Positions 1-12,251 of a stretch of 64,000 nucleotides of DNA are shown in pieces. Each line of letters opens with the position of its first letter. Positions within the stretch are counted from its first letter, which is position 1. Origin of the DNA: Moringa oleifera. Taxonomy: Eukaryota; Streptophyta; Magnoliopsida; Brassicales; Moringaceae. The DNA lies in NCBI GenBank assembly GCA_021397835.1, contig JAJFZO010000049.1:811001-875000 (forward strand). Direction: 5' to 3'. Under the pieces are notes generated by a model. It had not been told where the DNA came from and did no database searches. It worked only from the letters and a program-made list of their open reading frames with translations. Position numbers and translations under genes: made by a program.

Positions 1-3000
1 CCATTGAAATTCCCACAACAAGAAAAAGCAAGGATGATAGCTGAGAAGACATTATACCCTGCAGCAAAGTCAATTAGTACAGGTGAAGTTATACATTATT
101 AATTAAACTAATTACACTTATGAAAACAACAATATAGTGTTCATCCCAACTAATTTTGTTTGCTAATATGACTTTATCCAACATGTTTTTTTATCAGCAA
201 GAGAAAGGTATGTCAGACAGAAAAGTAGAATGCATTTTTCCTAAAAGCATATGTAAGATATATAAAACCGCTGAAAGCTACCAAAAAGCAAATGTTGGAG
301 GAGAATGTTCAATTCGATTTCTTAGTAGATCAACTTAAACTTCAGATGTAAATAAAACAAGCATTGCACACAGGAGATAGGAAAGGAAACCTGATTAACA
401 GCTTCACCAAAAGCTACAAACGCAAATTCCCCACCTGGAGCTAGCAGTAAACCAACCCTTATCGCAGATATGATTGAAATACCAAAAAGTCTACCCACTA
501 AAGCAACCAATATAGTCTTTCCACCTATTAAGAGTGCCAATGTCCCCACAATGACAGGGAAATTAGAAACAAGGAGCTTTGGATCAATAGACATTCCAAC
601 CTGAAATCCACAGGGTCGTTTCTGTTAGTTGCAAATATCGGATCAACTTTAAGAACTGATATAATGGAAAGCACAAGTTAAAAGCAAAAGATAAGAAAAT
701 ACAGCAACTGGCAATTCTTTTAGCAAATTGGAATCTGAAGATCTACTAGAAATTATTGTCTTCATTAAAGCAACCAAGGTACGGTAGCTAAAATATAAAC
801 AAGATTATGGATCATAATGGCAGCATAAATATATTCTAAATAAGCATTCTAGAATATCTACCGTCATGAAGAAGAGACCCAACAAAAGGCCACGATAGGG
901 AGCAATATCTGATTCAACTTGCAAAGAAAATTCTGTCTCTGCAAGGAGCAGACCAGCCAAAAATGCTCCCAATGCCATTGAAAGTCCAGCCTGTTTTAGC
1001 AATGGGATATAAACTTGTTATCCTCGGAGGAATAGAGGGCTGGGGGATGGGACAAACATTAACAATGAATAAGGCACAGCCATACCCTTGCTGTAAGGAG
1101 ACTAGTTCCCAGAATGACAAGAAGCGTATTTGCAGAAAATATCTCAGCATTTTGATTTTCAGCAATTTGCTTATAAATTGGCCGAAGCAGCTGCAATACA
1201 ATGCAAAAGAAATATGAGAATCAAATGTTGTATTCCTTAGGGAGTAGACACTGCCATCAGCAGCCAAGTAGAAACAGCATTCTTTATAACATTATGGCAG
1301 ATTGTAGGCCACAATGAAGTCAAAGGTACAAATTAATAGTAGTTGCAGAATGATGATATGGATGTTGAACCTTTTCCCAGCTGCATATCATTCTATGTAG
1401 CAGATCTGAAGAATTATATAACACCACTCAGGTGCTACCATGGTTGGCAAACAAAAAACATTCTCACATTTCCACAATACTTTTTCAAAATTTCTTACGA
1501 GGCCACATAATTCAAAGGATTCAGACATAAATTTTGCAGTAGAAAATACACTTTAACCCCTTGGATGTCATAATATTATCTCTTGGAAATAAGTAAGACT
1601 TACCAGGCGTCCACCAGCTATTATGGCAGTAATAGCAACTGCTGCTTTAACAGCAGCAAGCCCAAGAGCTTCAGCAATGGCTTGAAAGCCAATCTGAAAA
1701 ACAGCAGTTTACATTTAGCAGCATTCCAAGACAAGTTAAGGAAAAGTAAAAGCAATTGGAGTGATAACAATGACAGACACAGCAACCAGAAACAAGTGAA
1801 AAGTCAAACAAGGAGCAGATCCAATGATTCTTAACACGTATGGGTTGCACTTTAATATCAAGCTCAAACATAGAATGCAAGGATGAGTACATAGTTCAGA
1901 GTTAGATCTAATGAAATGAATGTTTTAAAATGCATTTAAGCCCTTGTCTCAGTCCAAGCATATCCTAGCAGCACAGATGTTTATACATATAGCTCCAAGG
2001 AAGAAAGATTCAGACTAACAGAAACCCACCAGATAAATTACAGAACGAGCTTTTTGCCAATAAAAGATCATGAAAATTGCTCAACAGCCTTTGGCCTAAA
2101 ATGTTTTAATGATCTAATTATTAGCATAAAGCAGTGGAAACATGCATAAGTAACCATTCTGTAATAGCAAATGAAAAACTAGAAAGATTCACCAATTAAT
2201 ATAATAAAAAAAGAAAATACAAGAAAAAGGATAAACTAGGAGAAAGTGTTACCCCTCCTTTGGATGAATTTGGTGAAATAAGAGGTATGAGTATTAGTAA
2301 AACCACCACAGCCAAATCCTGTAAAAGAGTAGGGGGGGGGGGTGGTGGAAGAAGTTAGATGAGAAGTTGAGCAACGACACAGTTATATACATTCATGTAG
2401 TTTATGAGAGAAACTAGACAGTATTTTCTTATCCCAAACAAAATAAATAAATAAGTAAAAAGCTATACTGATGCGAAAGAAAACGCATGCTAATACAAAG
2501 GATTGAGGCAGTCAGCTAGTCAGATGCAACGGGAAGGTGTAGGTATTGCAAAACAATCAACCATAGAATATTTTCAATTGAACACTTGAGTTCTCCTATT
2601 AAACTGTTATGTCGAAACCTACATGAAAAGATGCAAATTCCAAATGTCCCTATGCATAGTTGTGTACCGTATTTGGTTACATGACTGCAGTGAGGATAGA
2701 GAGGCCAGTATGGGAAAACAAAAATCATGAAAGCAGGTATGCACAGTGTCAGTATGAACACAGATGTCTTGTTAGGTATTTAACAGCATAAAACCATCAT
2801 GCATAGCATCCATTTACCAATATTCTACAATACTGATTTCTTCTTTAAAATTATAGACCAACCTGGAAAAGTAAGACGGAAAATGTAGCACGTCCATGCC
2901 TCGAGGTGCTCTCACCACGCTCTTGTAAAACCTACATATGCGTAACCAAAATTAGTTACACATACCTGACTTAAAGCTGATTTTGGGACAAGCCTGAAAC

Positions 3001-6000
3001 AGTCAGGAGGGATATAGCTTGATTTTAAAGATTTAGAAAGATTGTTAAAGTCTGATACAAAGGAGCACATTGAAACATGGACAAATCCCACAAGCATAAT
3101 AAATAAGGATTCAAAAACCTCCAACGATGTAGATCTTTTGTTCTGTGAGATTTTCTAAAGTAAAAGTTAGGTTTCTATTAATTCTTTGTTTCTTCTTTCA
3201 CAAAGTCATAAAACTTTAAGCAAAAACTGCTGATAGTTGTTACCTGCAAGACAACAGCAGTTGAAGACAATGCCAACCCATTCCCAATTACTATTGCGGC
3301 AGGACCAGGTTGTCCAGCAACAAAATGAGCAACCAAGCCAACCACCACTGCTGTTACCAGGACCTACATCATGCACATCAAGACTCTTAGACAATTTAGA
3401 AAGCAGCAGTTTTTTTATTTTTTGGATCAGAAACAAAGTATTATATAAAAATATATTAAATATGATCAGGAGACTATTTGCAGCCCAACAGAAAGATGAA
3501 ATAAAAACAGAATGAAGGAAATGGAGGAGATCTCTGACTCACCTGAGCAGAGCCTAATCCAAAAACATACTTCTTCATGGAACTCAGCCTTTCAACAGAG
3601 AGCTATAAAAATGCAGAAAAAGCTTCAGTTTGACTTCCTTTATTCAAGATGCAGATCAAGTGTTAAGGTGCAATGCACTGAACCCCACCTCAAGGCCAAT
3701 ATTAAACAGCAAGAAAACAACTCCAAATTCTGCAATTGCTTTAGTCCCATGAACATGACGAATTATAGAGAGACCATATGGCCCAATGAGAATGCCAGCA
3801 GCCAAGTAACCAAGAACCGGACTGCCTGAACAATGCAACACATAGAAACCAACAATGAAAAAGTACATGAATTTCTATGCATGGGATAAATGGATGAGAA
3901 CCAAAGAAGAAAAGGCTGCCTGACGTATGCACAGACAATTTTCAGCAGTACAAAAGAATAGAAACAGATCTGCATGTACTCTTGGGCTTATATTAAAGAG
4001 ATCATAAGAAATGAAAAAAAAAAGGGAAGTGAAATGTAAGCTTAAAAAGGATAGCAACAATTCAGCAACTGAAAGATTTATTTATCATTATGTAAACCCT
4101 AATCTCATAAAAAAATAAATAATTATGCAGTCATTACTTGATTAAGGTGTTCAGTAACCAAGTTACCTCCAGGAATCTTCTGAAACAGAGGCACAAATAT
4201 AACACTCGCAAGCAGTAACCACAGCACATCAAACAGGGAAGCTTCCTCCTCATTGATCTAAGAAATAGAAAAAGTCAGATAGCTGTATATTACTATTTCA
4301 GACTGAACGTAGAGCTAATGAACGGTAAATAGAACTGCTTGCCTCTTGATGGGGAATTGTTGCAAGTAGTTTCTTAATTCTCTTAGGAACTTTTCGTAAT
4401 TGTCTGATCAAGGGCTTTGTGTTCGAGGAAACTTCTTCAATACTGGTGGTAATGACATCTGGCTGTTGAAGCAGCTGAGAACTCCTCTCTGATCGATTGG
4501 CATAGAAGGTGACTCTGTGATGAATTTAGCATCTTCCGTTGAACTTTTGTACTGAACATGACAATTTAGTAACAGAAGCAATGACAGAACATAGAGTTGG
4601 TAGAATACTTTTAGGTCATCCAATATGAGAACTCAGAGGAATTCTATTTTGTTCCTGTCTGTATCTTTCTGCCTCTCAAAGAATGCAAAAAAATCTCCAT
4701 TCTTTGAGTTCCACAGACAACTAAGAACACTGATACATTAGATGACTTTTTCAAGCACAAACTCAACATTTAGCAAAGATTTATATATGAAGCATCTTTT
4801 TAATAAAAGGCATTCGACAAGAAGAATCAATACAACCAATGTAGTGAATGAAATAAAGAAGAGGTAGAAAAACTGACCCTGCTCCAAATAGTAATAACCC
4901 AAGAACCACCTTAGGTAATTGTTTCTTTGTAGACTCCATCAGACCCTGGAAAACTGATCCTGGAGTGAATTCAGTCCCTTCTACAGTGAAAGAGAAGAAC
5001 GATGCAGAAAAGAAACGAGAAGATTTCTTCAATAATGCCTTTGGGGCATTAAGGGTTGAACTCTCCCTTGTCAAGTCTTTCTGCATTTCCTGCTTTTTTG
5101 TCTGAACCACATTCTTCAACTTTTCTGATTCTGCTTCAGCCTCTATAGAAGAGTCTACAGTTATCTTTCCATTTTCATGATCACTTAAATCATCAAGTCG
5201 ATTCAACTCATCAGAGCTCTGGCTGGCTCTATCAGAAAGGATATCTGGTGAAGGGTCAACAGCTAGAGAACCACCATTAACCGGCACATCCCTTTCTCTT
5301 TCGATGCTAACATCAGCAGTAATTCCTTGTTCCATCTTCTCGTCCTCGGCAAGGTCCCCTTCATCCGGTTCCTGCTCCTGGGGTTTTTCCTGGGTATCAA
5401 TATGAGAATTGGAAAGGGACTTCTCTGCTCTCTGCAATGCAATCTCTGCATCATTCACACGTTGCATGGCCTCAAGCTCTAAAGCAACAGCCTGCTCCGC
5501 TAATAGCATAACATTTGCAACATCCTCCTCCGCCTTCAAGGCATTCATTTGTGCTTCCTCTGCAACTTCATTCAACCTGTCCACTTCCTTCTGCAGCTCC
5601 TCCTTTCTACTCTGCAGACGTCTCAGCTCTGCCTCACAGTTAAACAAATTCTCCTGACATTCTTTGATATCATCTTGAGCAGCTAACAGAGCTTTTTCCT
5701 CTTCTTTGACAGCACTTTCAGAGTCACTCCCCCCAGAATCTTCTGAAGAATCACTTACTCCTTTAGCAGCTTCTAATGACTCTAATGCCACCTGAACCCT
5801 TGCCTCAGCCAAAGATAGTGCCATTGTCGCTTTCTGAACAGCTTCTTTAGCAACAGATTCTTCATTAACGATCTCTTGAATCGTATCAAGAGTGTCATTA
5901 ACGTTATTCCAAGCGTTCTCTGCATCATCTTTCAAGGCTATCGCGGCTTCTGATATTCTCTGAGCCTTTTCCTCAAACATGGTGCTATTCAGCCTTGCAA

Positions 6001-6517
6001 CTTCCAATTCTTTCATCGCCTTCTCCAACAACTCCTTCAATTCATCCAAAGTGGGTGTTTCGACCTCTTCTTGTTCTTCTCCCAAGCCATCAGATACACT
6101 GTCAACTGATCCCACTCTGATGCTTTCATCATTGCCTTCCAAAAATTCTACATTCCGACCATTGCCATCTACAAATGCTAAAGAATCATTACCTTGACAC
6201 TTTGACTTGATTCCTCTTGACACCTTAATAATGTCAGTATAACGACACAATAAAGGGGCCTTGGAATATGAACCCCACAAACAACAGTCAAACTTTCCTT
6301 GAAAACGCAAATTTGAACTCCAGGAGCCACTGTCTGCAATACCTTTTCTCAACATCTTCATGGACCGAGTTTTAGAATCAATCCTTGAATCAAAAACATT
6401 ACAACCAAAACCTTTACAACTAAACCTTGAACCTAAAAATCGATTTGATAACCTAGAACGTGTGCCTTCACCACTAGGAAACAAATTTGGTTGCTTAATG
6501 CTACATGCAAAATCCAT
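1..6517 (-). CDS. KEA2: Chloroplast K+/H+ antiporter, KEA1/KEA2 type (3' end outside window)
   Basis: K+ efflux antiporters of this type exchange K+ for H+ at the plastid inner envelope. Thirteen exons were traced: 6517-4878, 4514-4343, 4257-4167, 3825-3689, 3602-3543, 3363-3244, 2931-2863, 2318-2253, 1693-1604, 1190-1086, 990-862, 600-391 and 58 to beyond the window. All are in frame, giving about 982 codons so far. Exon 1 encodes a basic, Ser-rich transit-peptide-like start and then a long Glu/Ala-rich coiled-coil region (about residues 150-380), the N-terminal extension typical of KEA1/KEA2. Later exons encode the CPA2 exchanger membrane domain (for example [52 protein letters not shown]). 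The C-terminal KTN/RCK domain would lie beyond the left edge. Intron 2 appears to use a GC donor. KEA1 and KEA2 cannot be separated here, so the symbol is by family. Confidence 0.95.
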
Positions 6518-7718
6518 ATCTCTTGGCCAGCCTTTGCTCAGTACTTATAGAAGCAAACTAAAACGCATTCCCGCCCTCTCAGTTGCCTTCTATCAGACAC
6601 CTGCTGTAGAAATGAAATTTTCAGTAAAAAAAAAACAACATAGTAACTAATGGGCGCATTTGACCAAACCAAATCCATGCTGGCAGCACTTTTCGCCTAA
6701 CAAGTTACAACCCTAAAACTAGAAAATCTACAAATACATTCATCCATATACAAATCATACATATAGAAAAGTACACTTATATGTATAGGTGTGCAAAGTA
6801 ACACAGAGCGAGAAAGAGAGAAAGTGCATGGACTGACCGATCATGAGAATTCAACTGTGATGGTCGAGCTGACATAAAATCAATGGCGGAGTTCTTAAAG
6901 AGAAAGCAGGGGCAGAAAAAGACAGTGCCGATAACAAATCAACCTGGCCCTCTATCAGGTTCTGTATTCATTAAGTTTCCACAAATTTCCCTTTAGCTTC
7001 TCTTTTTCCGTTTGTTAAGAAGCGAGGAAAGAGAAGCAGAAAAAATCAATAATAGCAGCATATATATAATCTGAAAAACATAAACAAGCTCATTGGTGGA
7101 TTATATTAGTTTGAAAAATAAATTTACTAAAATGACCTTCCACGCGTGAGATTTATATATGCTGCGGATATTCCACGTCGAGACAAACCACATACTTGTA
7201 TTCGCATTCTGTATGGGTGATGACAAACTCCAATTAACGGAGGCTCTTCATTTGATTTTTTATTGGAATGAATCACCATACGATGCCGTTTTTTGAGAAA
7301 AATTGTGGCATCACACCGCAGTTTTCGCACACTGTCATTTCCGCAATAGCATCAGGATCTTCCTCCATTCGCACCATAAGCGCGTGGATCGAATGCCTTT
7401 CTTCATGCTCGGTGGCAAGCTGATTGAGAGGGAGGCCTAGCCCCTGTGAGCGTTGACTGGAATCCGTTTGTGGATGTCAACACTCTGCAGTTGATGAGTG
7501 CAAACAGGGGACAGTGAATCACTGTCATCTTATTCTATTTTTTTTCTTTCCCTTATGTGTAAATTAAAGACAGAGAAAGTCAGATCCTGGATATTTATTT
7601 GATACTGGCATTTTTCCCATTCAGAAGAAATATTCCAACAGAGAAACTTAAAAAAAAGAAAAAAGAAAAACAGTCTGCTAATAGTATAAAGGCCCATTTG
7701 GCCTTACAATCTCTGGTT

Positions 7719-9104
7719 TTATCCGAAGTAGAACGTGATACTACCAAGACCTCTAACAGGGCAATGGAGTATGCTAGGCGAATCAGAGGATTGGAATAAC
7801 CACACCGTGCTCGACAGAACTGCGGCGTTCAGGTACGAGCTCTTGTACTTCAGAACGATAAACAGGTGAACTGTTTGATTCGCCGCAACCCCGGCAATTA
7901 CGCATTGACCTTGCTATAACGTAGAACAAAAACAATATAAACTTAAGAGTTGTTTAGTGCTTGCATAGAAGAAATGGCGTTTCGGAGACAGAGAAGATTA
8001 CCTCTTTTGACAGCAAAATCTTCCCGTTTATTGCAGAGAACTGAACATGGGTATCACTCGCGGTTACCACCACTGAAATGATTGGTCAAGCATTAGAAAC
8101 ATGAAGAGTAAGCATTTTTGTGGGAAGGATGAGGAGGGATGAGGACCTGATTCGCCATAGTTGCTGAGATTGATGATGATGCGTCTGAACTCTTGAGAAG
8201 GTACCCCAACAGCTACTTCGTACTCAAATGCTTCATAAAAATCGAGAATTTCCATGTTAGCTTCCGTCAAAGCCATCTCATTGTATGTGGATTCATCAGT
8301 TCCTGTCATGATTTGACTGATTAGATAACAAGTTTAAACTTAATTAGAACAGAGACGTTTGAGAATTGGTAGGTTGAAGAAACAGGACGAAACATGCTTA
8401 CCATCTAACAGAGACAGAGATACAAACAAATTTGTAAAGATATTAGGCCATAAGCACTGAGAGTCTGATTGGGAGTTCAAGGAATCTATGAAGGTGATCA
8501 ACAGTTTTTATCAAAATCACTGAAGAAGAGATACCAAGAAACAGAGCACCAAACGATTACATCTCTGTTATGCTTTCACTTTAGTTGCACGTTTAGCTTG
8601 TTTGAATAAACAATCAAAACTGACAGAAATCGAACCACTAGAAGCTTTACAAGCTTGGGAAATTTGCAAGAAAGACTCCTAGCTGATCAACGGAATAGGT
8701 ATGGAGATTTCAGTTTCAAAAAAGCACACAAGAAATGCAAGATTCTTGGAAGAGAGACTGAAAGAAAATGGTCAAAGAGATTCCATACCATTTTGCTGAA
8801 TCAAAATGCCGAGTGTCTGGTCAGTCTCATCACCAACAATAGTGACGGAATCATCTTCGTCTAAAATGCACAGGTGTAAGAAAAGATGAACAAGATCGAC
8901 GCCGGCATAGCCACTTTCGCAGTGACCGAAAGAGAAGTCCGAGGACTGGATACGCAGAGCCGCAATGACCATGCGTGTGTTGTCTAAAGCTATCAGCGTT
9001 AGCCCTTCTGAGCTGTACTTAATCGTGGCTTCCAGGGCTATGGACAAGAACGGCGCCACTGCTTTCTTTAGGAGAATCCCGTCATAGAGCGTGAGTTCTA
9101 TCAT
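7719..9104 (-). CDS. Divergent PCNA-like sliding clamp protein, intact copy
   Basis: PCNA is the trimeric DNA sliding clamp used by replication and repair polymerases. Four exons (9104-8789, 8302-8147, 8072-8002, 7913-7719) give an uninterrupted 245-residue frame against about 260-265 for ordinary plant PCNA. The match runs end to end. The start MIELTLYDGILLKKAVAPF corresponds to the PCNA N-terminus, LIALDNTRMVIAAL to the centre-loop strand, EYEVAVGVPSQEF to domain 2, and FIVLKYKSSYLNAAVLSSTV to domain 3. Exon 1 ends where the intron commonly lies in plant PCNA. The position of the modifiable Lys164 reads Gln (THVQFS), and the protein stops just after SITFYFG, so the usual acidic-ended C-terminal tail is missing. 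Exon 4 must use the TATAG acceptor, because the next AG four bases on would meet a stop. It is too divergent to be the main replicative PCNA. Confidence 0.8.
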
Positions 9105-9148
9105 GGTGAGAGAGAAAGAGAGAAGGAGAGAAAGAGAGTTGTTATGCT

Positions 9149-9157
9149 GGCGGGAAA
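9149..9157 (-). promoter_or_regulatory. E2F-type site upstream of the intact PCNA-like gene
   Basis: The minus strand reads TTTCCCGCC, the canonical E2F consensus, about 45 bases upstream of the ATG. Plant PCNA promoters are classic E2F targets, so the motif supports both the identification and an S-phase expression pattern. Binding is inferred. Confidence 0.6.
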
Positions 9158-9179
9158 GGTCATTCGATTCGGCTTATGG

Positions 9180-9187
9180 TATTTAAA
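9180..9187 (-). promoter_or_regulatory. TATA-like element of the intact PCNA-like gene
   Basis: TTTAAATA on the minus strand lies about 76 bases before the start codon and is conserved in the second unit at 12274-12281. This is a plausible TATA box, and the E2F-type motif would fall close to the transcription start. Confidence 0.45.
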
Positions 9188-9504
9188 GGGGGGGAAGTTA
9201 GTTACAAGATGATATGACCAGGTTTCAATTCTACTACTTCCAACGAAGTTCTGAAGATTTTGATTGGCCACTTTGTATCTAAGGGTATTGGAAGAAGTTA
9301 AACTCGATATTATGATTAAAATTCATTTTCTTCGCTGCATTTTCTCGCCAACCAAACAAAAATGACATTGCAAGTTCATTTGAAACAAGCTTTGCTCAGT
9401 ACTTAAGAGAAACAAACTAAAACACCTTTACGTCCTCTAAGTTGCCTTCTATCATACATTTGTCATAAGCAATTAAATTTTTAGTAAAAAAATTACATCC
9501 TAAT

Positions 9505-9700
9505 TAATGGATCAATTTTTTTTTTTTTGTTGGTTTGAGCTGTATTTAACTTTTTTAAAAATATTAAAAAATATTTTAATAATTTAATATATTAATATAA
9601 AAGTAAAAAATTAAATAAAAATTTTTAATAAATAACCATATATTATCATCTTATTGAAAAATCAGCAATGCTTAAATTAGTTTGAGAATACAAATCCCTA
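9505..9700. other. AT-rich insertion specific to duplication unit B
   Basis: Unit A runs directly from the A-rich run at about 6630 through CTAATGGGCGCATTTGACC. In unit B the matching flanks (about 9500 and 9705) are separated by roughly 190 bases of very AT-rich sequence starting with a T run. Similar short sequences, CTAATTAATGG and CTAACTAATAAG, occur at the two ends. This is compatible with a small non-autonomous transposon and a target duplication, but no terminal inverted repeats were recognised. Confidence 0.4.
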
Positions 9701-10012
9701 ACTAATAAGCGTGTTCGGCCAACTCAAATCCATGGGGCAGCACTTTAGGCCCATCAGGAGGGTCCTAAGCAGAAATCAAGGCTCAATTTCGTCAAATCTA
9801 AAACCATGTGATCCGTCGTTCCAAAGAAGTGAGAACGTGCTTCATGTAGGATTGATGAGAAATGTCAAGGAGGTCATGCTAAAAGAATAGAAAAAGATAC
9901 GTAAAGTAGAAATGAAGTATCAGAAGGGACTGTGTAACGCCAAATGAATAAAGATATTGTTGGTCGATGGAATTAAAGGAGGATCGAAGCCTCATATAGA
10001 AGATTTTGGACT

Positions 10013-10014
<2 letters not shown>

Positions 10015-10043
<29 letters not shown>
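10015..10043. repeat. (AG)n microsatellite
   Basis: An uninterrupted AG dinucleotide run of about 29 bases in the intergenic part of unit B. Unit A has only a short imperfect GA-rich stretch at the equivalent place (about 6805-6825), so the array expanded after duplication. Confidence 0.9.
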
Positions 10044-10046
<3 letters not shown>

Positions 10047-10878
10047 AAAAGTGGATGGACTGATTCATGAGAAGCAACTCTCATAGTGAAGCTGACATAA
10101 AATCAATGGCGGAGTTATTAAAGAGAAAGTATGAGTAGGAAACAGACAGTTCCGACATCATATCAACCTGGCCATCTTGCAGACTCTATATTCATTAAGT
10201 TCCGACAAATTTCTTCTCAGCTTCTATTTTGCCTTTTGGTAAGAAGCGAGAAAAGAGGAGCAGGAAAACCAATAGCAATGAGAGCAGCATATAAACAATC
10301 TGAAAAAACATAAACAAGCTCATTGGTGGATTATATTAGTTTAAAAAATCAATTTACTAAAATGACCTTCCGCGCGTGAATTCATATACGCCGCGGATAT
10401 TCCACCTCAAGACAAACCACATACCTGTTATTCGCATTTGGTACAGGTAATGACAAAACTCCAATTAACGATAACGGAGGCTCTTCGTCGTTTGATTTCT
10501 TAGCGGAATAAATCACCATGCGGTGCCGTTTCATGGGAAAAATCATGGCATCCCACCGCAGCTTTCGTACACGTCATTTCCGCAATAGCATCAGGGCATC
10601 CCCACAGTCGCGCCAAAAGAGCGTGGGTCAAGACGCCTTCTTCTTGTTCGGTGGCAGGCTAACTAGGAGGGAGGCCTAGGCCTGTCAGTGCTGCTCTGTA
10701 GTTGATGAGTGCAAACAGGGGACAGTGAATTACCGAATCTCACTCTGTTTTTTGTTTTGCCTTTTGTGTAAATTGAGGACACACAAAATCAGAAAACGGG
10801 TATTTATTTGATACTAAGAATTTTCACATTCAGACGGCTAATAGCATAAAGGCCCATATGGTCTTACAACCTCTGGTT

Positions 10879-12214
10879 CTAATCCAAGTAGAACATGATA
10901 TTACAAAGATCTCCAGCAGGAAAATTGAGCATGGCAGCCAAATCAGAGGATCCCAGTAACCACACTATGCGTGGCAGAAGTGACGCGTTCAGGTACGAGC
11001 TCTTGTACTGGAGAAGAACGACCAGTTCAACTGCTTCATCCGCCGGAACCACGGCAATTATGCTTTCACCGTCCTACAACATAGAACACAAACAATATAA
11101 ACTTAAAAGTTGTTTAGAAGAAATGGCATTTCGGTGACAGGGAAGAGTACCTCTTTTGAAAGGAAAATCTCCGCGTTTACTGTAGAGAACTGAACGTGGG
11201 TATCACTCACGGTTATGATCACTGAAATCATTGGTCAAGCATTAGAAACATGAATAAGTATTTTTTCGGAAGGATGAGGACCTGAATCGCCAAAGAAGCT
11301 GAGATAGATGATGATACGTCTGAAAACATCAGAAGGTAACCTATCAACTACTTCGTACTCAAATGCTTTATTAAAATCGAGAATTTTCATGTTAGCTTCC
11401 GTCAAAGCCATCTCACGGTATGTTATTTCATTAGTTCTGTCGAAATTTGACCGATTAGGTAACGAGTTTAAACTTGGTTAGAACACAGAAGTTTGAGAAT
11501 TGGAAGCTTGAAGACAGAAACAGAGATACAAACAAATTTTTAATGATATTACGCCATGAGCACTCAGAGTCTGATTGGGACTTCATGAAATCTATGAAGG
11601 TAATCAACAGTTTATGTTAAAATCACTGAAGAAGAGATACCAAGAAACAGAGCACAAAAGGATTACATCTCTGTCATTCTCTCACTTTAGTTGCATGTTT
11701 AGCTTGTTTGGATAAACAATCAAAACTGATAGAGATCGAACCATTCGAAGCTTTATAAGCTTGAAAATTTTACAAGAAAGACTCCTAACTGATTAACGGA
11801 ATAGGTGTGGAGATATCAGTTTGAAAAAAACATACAAGAAACACAAGATTCTTGGAAGAGAAACTGAAAGAAAATGGGCAAAGAGGTTCCATACCATAAT
11901 GCTGAATCATAATTCCGACTATCACCTCGCCCACATCACCAGTAATAGTAATGGAATCATCTTCGTCTGCTGAGCACAGCTGTGAATAAGGATCAACTAG
12001 ATTGACTCTGGCATAGCCACTATCGCGGCAACTGAATCCAGAAAAGTCCGAGGACCGGATACGCAGAGAGGGCTACGACTTTACCTGTTCTGTCTGAAGC
12101 TATCAGCGATAGTCCATCTCAGGTGTAGTTGATGGTGGCTTCCTCGGCTATGGGCAAGAACGGCGCCACTTCTCTCTTTAGGAAAATCCCTCCATCGACC
12201 CTGAGACCTACCAT
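10879..12214 (-). pseudogene. PCNA-like gene, second copy, disrupted
   Basis: Paralogue of the intact gene at 7719-9104 with all four exon regions recognisable. The ATG at 12214 is followed by a clearly related start (MVGLRVDGGIFLKREVAPFL), but codon 32 is TGA at 12119-12121. A one-base insertion shortly afterwards (near 12070) shifts the frame. At the exon 2 acceptor (about 11450) one G present in unit A is missing. The final exon (about 11075-10879) is still similar. With a stop this early and additional frame errors, a functional clamp protein is very unlikely. Confidence 0.8.
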
Positions 12215-12242
12215 GGTGAGAGAGAAAGAGAGTTGTTTTGCT

Positions 12243-12251
12243 GGCGGGAAA
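12243..12251 (-). promoter_or_regulatory. E2F-type site retained at the PCNA-like pseudogene
   Basis: The same TTTCCCGCC motif on the minus strand as at 9149-9157, here about 30 bases upstream of the pseudogene ATG, with the TATTTAAA element retained at 12274-12281. The pseudogene may still be transcribed; this is inference. Confidence 0.5.

Larger units (their letters stand above)
6530..9302. repeat. Tandem segmental duplication, unit A
   Basis: Unit A aligns by eye with 9390-12398 in the same orientation. Shared landmarks include TTTGCTCAGTACTTA at the left end, the segment with CTCATTGGTGGATTATATTA (7090 and 10320), the whole PCNA-like gene, and AAGTTCTGAAGATTTTGAT at the right end (9246 and 12340). 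The left breakpoint lies about 13 bases upstream of the KEA start codon, so the KEA 5' leader and promoter region sit inside unit A. The stretch 6518-7718 between KEA and the PCNA-like gene has no other gene that I can support. Confidence 0.85.

Noticed and set aside
914..1267. Open frame of 117 codons on the minus strand
   Set aside because: It runs through a KEA intron between two true exons in another frame and has no domain; the KEA exons explain the coding signal.
5409..6197. Plus-strand frames opposite KEA exon 1 (82 and 72 codons)
   Set aside because: Antisense shadows of the coiled-coil coding sequence, composed of Ser/Ala/Phe-rich low complexity.
10879..12214. Second PCNA-like copy considered as a functional gene
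   Set aside because: Stop at codon 32, a frameshift nearby and a lost base at an exon boundary.
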